DNA of 5,300 nt from Candidatus Dadabacteria bacterium (GTDB taxonomy: Bacteria; Desulfobacterota_D; UBA1144; Nemesobacterales; CSP1-2), in contig JAKEHC010000168.1 in assembly GCA_022615255.1 (NCBI GenBank), forward strand, positions 1 through 5,300, read 5' to 3'. Positions 1 to 5,300 of the stretch are shown here, one piece after another (position 1 is the stretch's first letter; each line of letters opens with the position of its first letter). The translations under genes were made by a program, and so were the position numbers. Below the pieces are notes generated by a model that did no database searches, was not told the DNA's origin, and saw only the letters and a program-made list of their open reading frames with translations.

Positions 1-455
1 ACTTCGATAGCCCCCTGCAAACCGTGAAGCACAATAAGTATTGGAGTTTCGGCATCTTTCAACAACCACTCTGAGCCTGCTAACGGAGGAAAGGCGCCAG
101 GCACCCCTTGACCATTAGCCTGATGACATGCGGCGCATATATTAGCGTATACTACTGATCCATCTGCTTTAGGTTTGGTCTCCTCAGGTTGTGGAACCAA
201 TCCCACTGAGCTTACAGTCTTCCCCTCTTCCAGCAAGTGAGTATAGGGTCCAAAAAGCCCTCCATATCTTCCTAGATAGAATCCAGCCCAGAAGATTAGA
301 AGTACCGAAATAGCCCAGAGCCACCAGGGTGGATGTTCTAGTCCTTCTTGAGGCTCCGCTGGCTCACGAAATGCCTGTCTATGAATATCATAGATGTCGT
401 GAGTTTCTTCTTCAGTGCGAAATCTCCAATCGGATTCTGGTTTTTTGTCGTTCAT
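1..455 (-). CDS. Membrane-anchored c-type cytochrome, CcoP-like cbb3 oxidase subunit (3' end outside window)
   Basis: I translated this by hand from the ATG at 455-453. It gives 151 full codons with no stop before the window edge, so the C-terminus is missing. Residues 1-43 are polar and rich in Glu, Asp and Pro. One transmembrane helix follows at about 44-63 (PPWWLWAISVLLIFWAGFY), then a linker. A heme c site, CAACH, lies at residues 107-111 (C107, C110, H111). After it comes NGQGVPGAFPPLAGSEW, typical of class I cytochrome c domains. Position after ccoN and ccoO, and the anchor-plus-heme layout, argue for the CcoP role of passing electrons to CcoO and CcoN. Classical CcoP has two heme c domains; only one is visible, and a second could lie beyond the edge. 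The heme domain resembles stand-alone or COX2-fused cytochromes more than proteobacterial CcoP, so I give no symbol. The upstream ribosome site is weak (A-rich). Confidence 0.88.
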   Translation of the reverse strand, partial: MNDKKPESDWRFRTEEETHDIYDIHRQAFREPAEPQEGLEHPPWWLWAISVLLIFWAGFYLGRYGGLFGPYTHLLEEGKTVSSVGLVPQPEETKPKADGSVVYANICAACHQANGQGVPGAFPPLAGSEWLLKDAETPILIVLHGLQGAIE

Positions 456-484
456 TATTTTTCTTTTTCTATGTGTAATAATTT

Positions 485-649
485 AGCCACTGATGAGCAC
501 GAAAAATGCGGGTAGCGGCAGGGAATTCTCTATAATTTACACTAATAATATGATACCACGACTAAAAACGACACCGCGAGAAGAGAAAACGTTGCATCGA
601 GGTGCCGTTGTGGTTAAATCAAATACTTTATTCGTGTCAATTCGTGGTT
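485..649. repeat. Inverted-repeat-ended intergenic element (MITE/REP-like) between ccoO and the ccoP-like gene
   Basis: This fills most of the 206-bp gap between the two cytochrome genes and has no convincing coding frame. The two ends are imperfect inverted copies: the left end reads AGCCACTGATGAGCACGAA (485-503), and the right end, on the opposite strand, reads AACCACGAATTGACACGAA (649-631). An inner imperfect stem pairs CGACACC (569-575) with GGTGCCG (601-607). Motifs of the CCACGAATTNACACGAAT type are, from memory, common as dispersed intergenic repeats in many environmental bacterial genomes, which suggests a non-autonomous mobile or palindromic element. I see no clear target-site duplication, so insertion is inferred. 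In the transcript it could fold and alter the ratio of the downstream cytochrome to CcoO. Confidence 0.5.
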
Positions 650-661
650 GAACATTTACTT

Positions 662-1258
662 CTACTCAACTGGATAAGTATGATTAAGGCTTAAAAGGTA
701 AGCCACTAAATCAAGGGCTTCTTGTGTGGCTATTATGACCTTGCCTTCAGGAGCAAAACCCTTAGGCACAGGGACAACTTTTTTCCCCATTGCCGCATGC
801 ACCTCCTTTGAAAATTCATCCTCCTCTTTGAAGAGCCACGGATAGGGTGGCATCAGCGAACCGGGAGAAAGCGCTCTTGGATTGTATAGGTGAATTAAAT
901 GCCAGTCTTCGCTCGGTTGACGGGCTCCGATATTAAAAAGGTCTGGACCTGTTCTCATGGTTCCCAGTAGATGCGGTTTGTCATAAACGTAATCCCCTGG
1001 CACAGAAGGTCTTCCCCAGTTTCGTAACTGGTCTGCTCCGAAACCTTCGGGACGAGTCTGCTGGCTGTGACAGTAAATACAACCCTCACGTATGTAAATA
1101 GCCCTTCCACTGAATTGCTCATCTGTATAAGGCTTTAATTCCGAAGAGGGTTTTATCTCCCTGATTTGAATTCCAGGAATCAGCGTCAAGCCTGCCCAAC
1201 CCAGAAAGAAGGTAGCCAGCACCCCTAAAAAGAAAGTGCTAAGTCTGATGAACATCAT
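662..1258 (-). CDS. ccoO: cbb3-type cytochrome c oxidase subunit II (CcoO), monoheme cytochrome c
   Basis: This 198-residue protein has an N-terminal membrane anchor at about residues 4-26 and a periplasmic cytochrome c domain. The heme-binding motif CIYCH spans residues 60-64 and is followed by SQQTRP, close to the family's CHSQxxRP signature. Further family landmarks are RTGPDL (102-107), DWH (118-120), HLYNPR (123-128) and SLMPPYPWL (134-142), where M136 is the likely sixth heme ligand. CcoO relays electrons from the CcoP-type cytochrome to the low-spin heme b of CcoN and is needed for a stable complex. The length matches the family's usual ~200 residues. The start overlaps the ccoN stop as ATGA and has a full Shine-Dalgarno sequence, so the two are almost certainly cotranslated. 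The second codon is also ATG, so initiation one codon later is possible. Confidence 0.97.
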   Translation of the reverse strand: MMFIRLSTFFLGVLATFFLGWAGLTLIPGIQIREIKPSSELKPYTDEQFSGRAIYIREGCIYCHSQQTRPEGFGADQLRNWGRPSVPGDYVYDKPHLLGTMRTGPDLFNIGARQPSEDWHLIHLYNPRALSPGSLMPPYPWLFKEEDEFSKEVHAAMGKKVVPVPKGFAPEGKVIIATQEALDLVAYLLSLNHTYPVE

Positions 1259-2694
1259 GGGAAGATCACCTCCGCTTCTTCTTGCCAGGGCGGAGCCTTT
1301 CGTTCTGGTCCCCTTCTTAGTATCATTAGGGAGAACAGATAAATAAAAATCAAATGTCCAATCAGAATTAGCACGCCCGCTAGAGACCGAGCTAAAAGAT
1401 ACGGCTGGGTTACCTCAACGGATGATATAAAAGGACGGGAAGCATCATTCATGTATAGCCCCTGTAGAATTCCTCCGATAGTCATAGACCCAACGTACAA
1501 TCCGATGCCTAGAGCGACTAGCCAGAAGTGATACTTGATAAGAACAGGATAAGGCCATTCCCATTTGGTCAGCCTAGGCATAGTATAGTATATAGCTCCA
1601 AAAAGAATCATGGTAACAAAGGCATACATCCCAAGGTGTGCATGACCGATTGTGTAATGAGTGAAATGAGAAATTTCACTAAACGAGCGCAGTGCCTCTA
1701 TAGAGCCCTGAAAGCTCACCGCCGTGTAGCACATGGCGCCAAAGACTACAAAGCGTAAGGTTGGACTGTATCTTAGTTTATCAAAATGACCCACCGTGGT
1801 TAGATGGTGATTAATCGCTACAGTGATGACTGGAATGAACATAAGAACACTGGCTACAATAGAGACGCTTATAAGCCAGGTAGGAAGCGGCCCGCCTACC
1901 AAATGATGAATACCATTCCAGTTGTAAAAAAGGGCAAATGACCAGAAGCCTAGGAGTGAGAGGTAGTAGCTATATATCGGGCGACCAACCACCTTGGGAA
2001 TAAAGTAGTAAGCAGCCGCCAAACCTATAGGTGTGAACCAAACCGTTATAGCATTGTGAGCAAACCACCAGTTGACCGCCGCTTGAGTAACACCGGAATA
2101 AAAAGGCAAGTTAGCAATAACGTAAAGAAGAGGAAACCATACAACAGATGCCATTATGTACCATAGGGAAACGTATATATGTTTTACTTGACGCGCATGA
2201 AAGGTCCGAAGTATGGAAAGCGAGAGACAAACAAATGCAACTGCTATCAGGATGGCGGCGCCTCGCGGAAACTCCAGCCACTCTAAACCTTGATTGTTTC
2301 CTGTCAGGATAGAAATCGTTCCATACAAGAGGCCCAGATTCCAAAGTAGGACCGAAGCATAAAGGAGCTTGCGCCAACGGACTTCCACTTGACAGAGTCG
2401 AACGGTAAGCCAAATAGCACATCCCGCCGAAGCTAGGGAGACCCAGCCATACATTATGGCATTTAGGTGAGCAGGACGCACACGTCCGAATGTCAAAGCT
2501 GGAAAGGAGCCAAGCCAATCAGGAAAGTTGAATTTCAATGAAGCAGTAAGTCCGAAAACAGTTCCTATAAGCAGCCACGCTACGGCAAATGCAAAGAAGG
2601 CAAGCACCGGGCGCGAGACGGAAATATCGCTTAACACACGAGCGGATAATTCAGGAGATTCGTCTATCTTAAGGGGATTGCTTTCTGGATTCAT
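1255..2694 (-). CDS. ccoN: cbb3-type cytochrome c oxidase catalytic subunit I (CcoN)
   Basis: This 479-residue, roughly 12-helix heme-copper oxidase subunit reduces O2 to water in the cytoplasmic membrane. Visible ligands are H76 in RPAHLNAIMYG (low-spin heme b), H213 in FAHNAITVWFTP and H263/H264 in NGIHHL (CuB), and H351 and H353 in YTIGHAHLG (high-spin heme b3 and low-spin heme b). Y257, six residues before H263, sits where the cross-linked tyrosine of cbb3 enzymes lies. Y243 and S246, in YSYYLS, match the K-channel Tyr/Ser. Length agrees with known CcoN (~470-480). I chose the ATG at 2694 because it has a good Shine-Dalgarno sequence and gives the usual N-terminus; an upstream ATG at 2748 would overlap ccoS by 80 nt. 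With this start the overlap with ccoS is 26 nt. Helix IX reads SFQGSIE, with Q329 where textbook CcoN, as I recall it, has Glu. Nitric oxide reductase is less likely because the K-channel residues and the cross-linked Tyr are present. Confidence 0.96.
   Translation of the reverse strand: MNPESNPLKIDESPELSARVLSDISVSRPVLAFFAFAVAWLLIGTVFGLTASLKFNFPDWLGSFPALTFGRVRPAHLNAIMYGWVSLASAGCAIWLTVRLCQVEVRWRKLLYASVLLWNLGLLYGTISILTGNNQGLEWLEFPRGAAILIAVAFVCLSLSILRTFHARQVKHIYVSLWYIMASVVWFPLLYVIANLPFYSGVTQAAVNWWFAHNAITVWFTPIGLAAAYYFIPKVVGRPIYSYYLSLLGFWSFALFYNWNGIHHLVGGPLPTWLISVSIVASVLMFIPVITVAINHHLTTVGHFDKLRYSPTLRFVVFGAMCYTAVSFQGSIEALRSFSEISHFTHYTIGHAHLGMYAFVTMILFGAIYYTMPRLTKWEWPYPVLIKYHFWLVALGIGLYVGSMTIGGILQGLYMNDASRPFISSVEVTQPYLLARSLAGVLILIGHLIFIYLFSLMILRRGPERKAPPWQEEAEVIFP
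1266..1273 (-). promoter_or_regulatory. Strong ribosome binding site of ccoO, inside the 3' end of ccoN
   Basis: On the minus strand the sequence GGAGGTGA is perfectly complementary to the canonical 16S anti-Shine-Dalgarno sequence and ends 7 nt before the ccoO ATG. It lies within the last codons of ccoN, which supports the 1258 start and coupled translation of the two subunits. Confidence 0.85.
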
Positions 2695-2923
2695 GCTTTC
2701 CTCTCCCTTTGTTACTTGCAGGTGGCTTCTTCGTTTCTGGGAATCCAAAGATATTGTCAGTCACTTTTCCAACTGGTTCCTCTTCGTCAAAGATAACGTA
2801 TGCGCCAGCGTTTAGGTCTTTAAACTGTTTTGTGCGCACAGCCCAGATAAAGGCAGCCATTGCTATGACTCCGCCTATAAGGGCAATTAGAATCAAAATA
2901 AGACCAGCTAAAGGAAGGCTCAT
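2669..2923 (-). CDS. ccoS: cbb3 oxidase assembly protein CcoS
   Basis: This 84-residue protein has a single N-terminal transmembrane helix (about residues 5-28) followed directly by AFIWAVRTKQFKDL (24-37) and GAYVIFDEEEP (40-50). That pattern is the CcoS hallmark: a helix ending in F-W-A-hydrophobic-basic, then QFxDL and an acidic IxFDEE stretch. Genetic work on CcoS in proteobacteria shows it is needed for heme and copper cofactors to be inserted into CcoN; that role is transferred here by family. The protein is longer than the usual ~50-70 residues because of a Lys/Arg/Pro-rich tail (about 65-84), whose coding DNA also carries the ccoN ribosome site and start. The AGGTGT Shine-Dalgarno sequence at 2933-2928 sits 4-5 nt before the start. 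The gene lies 68 nt downstream of ccoI. Confidence 0.9.
   Translation of the reverse strand: MSLPLAGLILILIALIGGVIAMAAFIWAVRTKQFKDLNAGAYVIFDEEEPVGKVTDNIFGFPETKKPPASNKGRGKHESRKQSP
2699..2704 (-). promoter_or_regulatory. Ribosome binding site that fixes the ccoN start at 2694
   Basis: On the minus strand AGAGGA, within a purine run GGGAGAGGAAAG, lies 4 nt upstream of the ATG at 2694 and inside the coding end of ccoS. I noticed no comparable motif tied to the alternative ATG at 2748, so this decides the start. Confidence 0.65.
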
Positions 2924-2991
2924 AACTACACCTAATTATAAGTAACTTTCACGAATGAAACATATCATGATTAGATACAAGAAACTATACG

Positions 2992-5079
2992 TTAGCTATT
3001 TATTTTTAATTTTTGTAGCCTAAGAGAATTTCCTAAAACAAAAAGACTGCTTAAAATCATGGCAAGGGCGGCGATCACAGGTTTCAAGGTTCCAAATACG
3101 GCAAATCCTATTCCAATTGTGTTGTAAGAGAAAGCCCAGAAAAGATTCTCTTTTATCTTCCGCTGAGTTTTCTTAGCAAGTTGTAAGACCCATGGGATTT
3201 TTTTTAAATCATTTCCTAGCAAACTCACGTCTGCTGATTCGCGAGTAATCTCTACACCGCAACCAAGGGCTATCCCTACATCTGCAGAAGCAAGCGCAGG
3301 AGCGTCATTTATGCCATCTCCCACCATGGCGGTAAGACCACTACTGTTTTTAAGCGCTTTGATTACATTTACCTTATCCTCTGGGAGCAGCTCGCTTTTT
3401 ACCTCAATGCCGAGGATTTTTGATATAGCCTCTCCTGCGTATTTATCGTCCCCTGTTATTATATAAATGTTTACGCCTAAATCCTTTAAGTTTGAAATCG
3501 TATCGCCTGCTTCTTCTCTCAGCTCTTCAGAAAATCCTAATATTCCATTCACTTTTTTTCCCCAACCGCAGAAAACAGGGGTTTTTCCTCTAGATTCTTG
3601 CTCGGTTTTTTCCTTGAGGATATTCTCGGTATATTCCAATCCGTTTTTCTCCATGAATCTACCGCTTCCTATATAAATAGTCTCACCAAGCTCACCTACT
3701 TTTCCCTGGATCCCCATTCCAGCGCTTGCCTTAAAGTCAGAGACTGGAAGAAGCGTATAACCTCTTTTATTAGCGAACTCGACCAGGCTTTTCCCAAGCG
3801 GGTGCTCGGAGTTAGATTCTAAGGAGGCGCTAATTGATATAAGGTCTCCTTCGCTGACTCTTGAATCTGAATCGGCAAAAACCGAGGTAAGCTCCATTCT
3901 CCCCTTTGTGAGGGTGCCTGTCTTATCAAAAAATACCCTCTTTATGGAGGAAAGCTTCTCCAGGGTCTCTCCGGTTCTTATGAGGATTCCCTCTTTTGCG
4001 GCTCTTCCAAGACTAACCCAGATTGCCATCGGAGTCGCAAGCCCCAGCGCGCATGGGCAAGAAATAAGCAGAACAGAAAGGGAATTCATGAGCGCTGTAT
4101 CAATGCCTGATTTGAGATTCCAAACAATAAAAGTTGCGACTGAGACTATCACAGTAGAAGGTATAAAAAATGACGAAACCCTATCCGCAAATCTTTCTAT
4201 CGGCGCTCTGGATCTTCTTGCTTCTTCAAGGAGGGTGCAGAGTCGAGATAGAACCATTTCATCACCTACATCGGTTGCCTTGAATATCAACCTTCCATCT
4301 AGATTCGCTGTCCCAGCAAAAACCAAGCTGGCTTTTTCTTTAAAAACGGGCTTTGATTCTCCAGTTAGCATCGATTCATCCACACTGCCTTCTCCATCTA
4401 TCACTTCCCCATCCACTGGAAAGTTCTCACCCGGAATCACTTTGATAATTTCTCCCTTTTTAAGAGATTCAGCGGGAACCACCTCTTCAATTCCATCTCT
4501 TATGACAGTCGCTTCCTTTGGGCTAAGCTCCAAAAGCTCTTTTATTGCATTTGATGTCCTGGCTTTTGCATTTGCCTCGAGAAATCTCCCTACAGTTACA
4601 AGAACTAGAAGCATTGAGGCGGTGTCAAAGTAAACCCTACCCTGGGCTTTAAACGTGGAGATTGCGGAAAGAACATAAGCGGAAAAGGTTCCAAGAACAA
4701 TCAATGTGTCCATGTTTAATGCTAGTTTTGAAATTCCCCTTATAGAATTCTTAAGAATCGGGGCTCCGAGAATAATCATAACGGGGGTGGTAAGAGCGAG
4801 CATAATGTAATTGATCATAGAGGCAACATTTTTTTCAAAGGGATAGAAATAATCCGTGTAGCTAAGCATCATAACGTTCATCGCGAAAAATACGCTAAGC
4901 CCAAGCCTTGCAAATATCCAGAGGGCTTCTCCTTCCTCAGCTTTTTCCCCCGTAATTTCATGGACGAGCAAGCACCCATAACAACAGAACAAAACATCTT
5001 TTCCGAGCGCCTTTCCAGGAAAGGGTTTTCGGGGAAGAGGGAGTCCACACTGATAGCAGGAGTCTATTGGATGATTCAT
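2992..5079 (-). CDS. ccoI: Copper-transporting P1B-type ATPase, CcoI/FixI (CopA2-like)
   Basis: This 695-residue P1B ATPase drives copper across the cytoplasmic membrane using ATP; next to cbb3 genes it is expected to supply the CuB site of CcoN. The N-terminus has a cysteine cluster, C8xxC11 and FCCYGC with C32, C33 and C36, matching the metal-binding domain found at the start of CcoI/FixI proteins (PF12156 type). Eight membrane helices are predicted at about 55-76, 87-107, 122-141, 150-168, 302-320, 330-352, 645-664 and 667-686. Motifs in order are TGES (239-242, actuator), CPC (341-343, ion site in helix 6), DKTGT (385-389, D385 phosphorylated), HP (426-427) and GDGINDAP (587-594). Y652/N653 in helix 7 and M674xxS677S678 in helix 8 are the Cu(I)-type ion-site residues. 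The HMA domain usual between the Cys cluster and helix 1 is absent, so it is somewhat shorter than FixI/CcoI (~720-760). The Shine-Dalgarno sequence is weak (AGGCGA abutting the ATG), but no other start keeps the Cys cluster. Confidence 0.93.
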   Translation of the reverse strand: MNHPIDSCYQCGLPLPRKPFPGKALGKDVLFCCYGCLLVHEITGEKAEEGEALWIFARLGLSVFFAMNVMMLSYTDYFYPFEKNVASMINYIMLALTTPVMIILGAPILKNSIRGISKLALNMDTLIVLGTFSAYVLSAISTFKAQGRVYFDTASMLLVLVTVGRFLEANAKARTSNAIKELLELSPKEATVIRDGIEEVVPAESLKKGEIIKVIPGENFPVDGEVIDGEGSVDESMLTGESKPVFKEKASLVFAGTANLDGRLIFKATDVGDEMVLSRLCTLLEEARRSRAPIERFADRVSSFFIPSTVIVSVATFIVWNLKSGIDTALMNSLSVLLISCPCALGLATPMAIWVSLGRAAKEGILIRTGETLEKLSSIKRVFFDKTGTLTKGRMELTSVFADSDSRVSEGDLISISASLESNSEHPLGKSLVEFANKRGYTLLPVSDFKASAGMGIQGKVGELGETIYIGSGRFMEKNGLEYTENILKEKTEQESRGKTPVFCGWGKKVNGILGFSEELREEAGDTISNLKDLGVNIYIITGDDKYAGEAISKILGIEVKSELLPEDKVNVIKALKNSSGLTAMVGDGINDAPALASADVGIALGCGVEITRESADVSLLGNDLKKIPWVLQLAKKTQRKIKENLFWAFSYNTIGIGFAVFGTLKPVIAALAMILSSLFVLGNSLRLQKLKINS

Positions 5080-5206
5080 TCGCCTGAACGCTTAACCAAT
5101 ATCAAAATCTAAAAAGATTTTTTTACATCGAATATGTAGTCTGACCAGTCTCATTTATTTAACCTAGTGGCCAAGTATTTACAGCATTGATTGCTTGTAT
5201 TCTAGC
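5080..5206 (-). other. Intergenic leader upstream of ccoI
   Basis: This 127-bp AT-rich gap separates the upstream partial gene from ccoI and is the only gap near the operon head where a promoter could sit within the window. I see no convincing paired -35/-10 boxes on the minus strand. It contains a 7-bp inverted repeat (5104-5121), a shorter one (TACAT 5124-5128 with ATGTA 5134-5138), and a degenerate FNR-like sequence (5092-5105). Transcription might instead read through from the upstream gene. Confidence 0.4.
5104..5121. other. Small perfect hairpin in the ccoI leader
   Basis: AAAATCT (5104-5110) and AGATTTT (5115-5121) form a 7-bp perfect inverted repeat around a 4-nt loop, followed on the plus strand by three more T residues. 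The stem is almost all A-T and so weak. It could be a poor terminator-like structure for plus-strand transcription, or a leader structure about 25 nt before the ccoI start. No function is established. Confidence 0.3.
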
Positions 5207-5300
5207 TTAATGGCCCAAATGAACCTGATGATGCTCAATAAAACCAAAGGGTAAGATTGCGCGGACAATGGTTATGATTCCAAATATAAGTATTACTAAT
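5207..5300 (-). CDS. C-terminal fragment of an unrecognised membrane protein (5' end outside window)
   Basis: An open frame enters from the window edge and ends at TAA (5209-5207), giving 30 residues. The first ~16 (LVILIFGIITIVRAIL) look like a transmembrane segment, followed by PFGFIEHHQVHLGH, a short tail with four histidines. A hydrophobic stretch plus a polar His-rich end is what a real membrane-protein C-terminus looks like, but 30 codons is short and a chance open frame remains possible. It lies on the same strand as the oxidase cluster, 127 bp before ccoI, so it could be the preceding gene of the same transcription unit. I do not recognise the family. Confidence 0.4.
   Translation of the reverse strand, partial: LVILIFGIITIVRAILPFGFIEHHQVHLGH

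Noticed and set aside
2111..2518. Minus-strand open frame within ccoN in another phase
   Set aside because: It lies wholly inside ccoN, whose frame carries all the heme and copper ligands. The alternative translation has no recognisable domain.
2695..2748. Upstream ATG at 2748 as the ccoN start, adding 18 residues
   Set aside because: The added residues are polar and do not resemble a CcoN N-terminus, the overlap with ccoS would grow to 80 nt, and the good ribosome site lies just before 2694.
2935..2940. Perfect TATAAT on the minus strand before ccoS
   Set aside because: It sits only 11 nt before the ccoS ATG, so a transcript would start past the ribosome site, and no acceptable -35 box lies 16-18 nt upstream.
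3198..3205. Run of eight A residues (minus strand) inside ccoI as a slippage or phase-variation site
   Set aside because: The frame reads through it normally (Asp-Leu-Lys-Lys-Ile-Pro) and such runs are expected in AT-rich Lys codons; nothing else points to phase variation.
3908..4633. Long plus-strand open frame (241 codons) opposite ccoI
   Set aside because: It is Ser/Thr/Pro-rich, antisense to the conserved actuator, membrane and phosphorylation regions of ccoI, and resembles no family I know; it is a shadow of the real gene.
1..5300. CRISPR array, tRNA/rRNA, transposase gene or defence system
   Set aside because: I saw no regularly spaced repeats, no cloverleaf or rRNA-like sequence, and no transposase or defence domain; nearly all the window is explained by the oxidase cluster.

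Overview
The window holds one strand-consistent gene cluster, read entirely on the minus strand, for a cbb3-type (heme-copper, C-family) cytochrome c oxidase and part of its assembly machinery. In transcription order, from high to low coordinates, it contains: the last 30 codons of an unrecognised membrane protein (5300-5207); a 127-bp leader; ccoI, a copper-transporting P-type ATPase (5079-2992); ccoS, a small assembly membrane protein (2923-2669); ccoN, the catalytic subunit (2694-1255); ccoO, a membrane-anchored monoheme cytochrome c (1258-662); a 206-bp gap carrying an inverted-repeat-ended element (about 485-649); and the first 151 codons of a membrane-anchored c-type cytochrome that takes the CcoP position (455-1, cut by the window edge).

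ccoS, ccoN and ccoO are tightly packed. ccoS and ccoN overlap by 26 nt, and ccoN and ccoO overlap by 4 nt (ATGA), which suggests translational coupling. CcoI supplies copper for the CuB site of CcoN, CcoS is needed for cofactor insertion, and CcoN reduces O2 using electrons delivered through the c-type hemes of CcoO and the CcoP-like protein. In the well-known proteobacterial arrangement ccoNOQP comes first and ccoGHIS follows. Here I and S lie upstream of N and O, and no ccoQ, ccoG or ccoH is visible.

The organism is probably a Gram-negative-type bacterium of moderate to low GC content that respires oxygen, perhaps at low concentration. The proteins are recognisably cbb3 but not close to the textbook Pseudomonas/Rhodobacter versions: CcoI has no HMA domain, the CcoP-like protein has an unusual heme domain, and helix IX of CcoN carries a Gln where Glu is usual. 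I cannot assign a phylum from the sequence alone.

I see no evidence of a wholly new system. The points most worth following up are the repeat element inside the operon, the Glu-to-Gln change in CcoN, the gene order, and the shortened copper ATPase.
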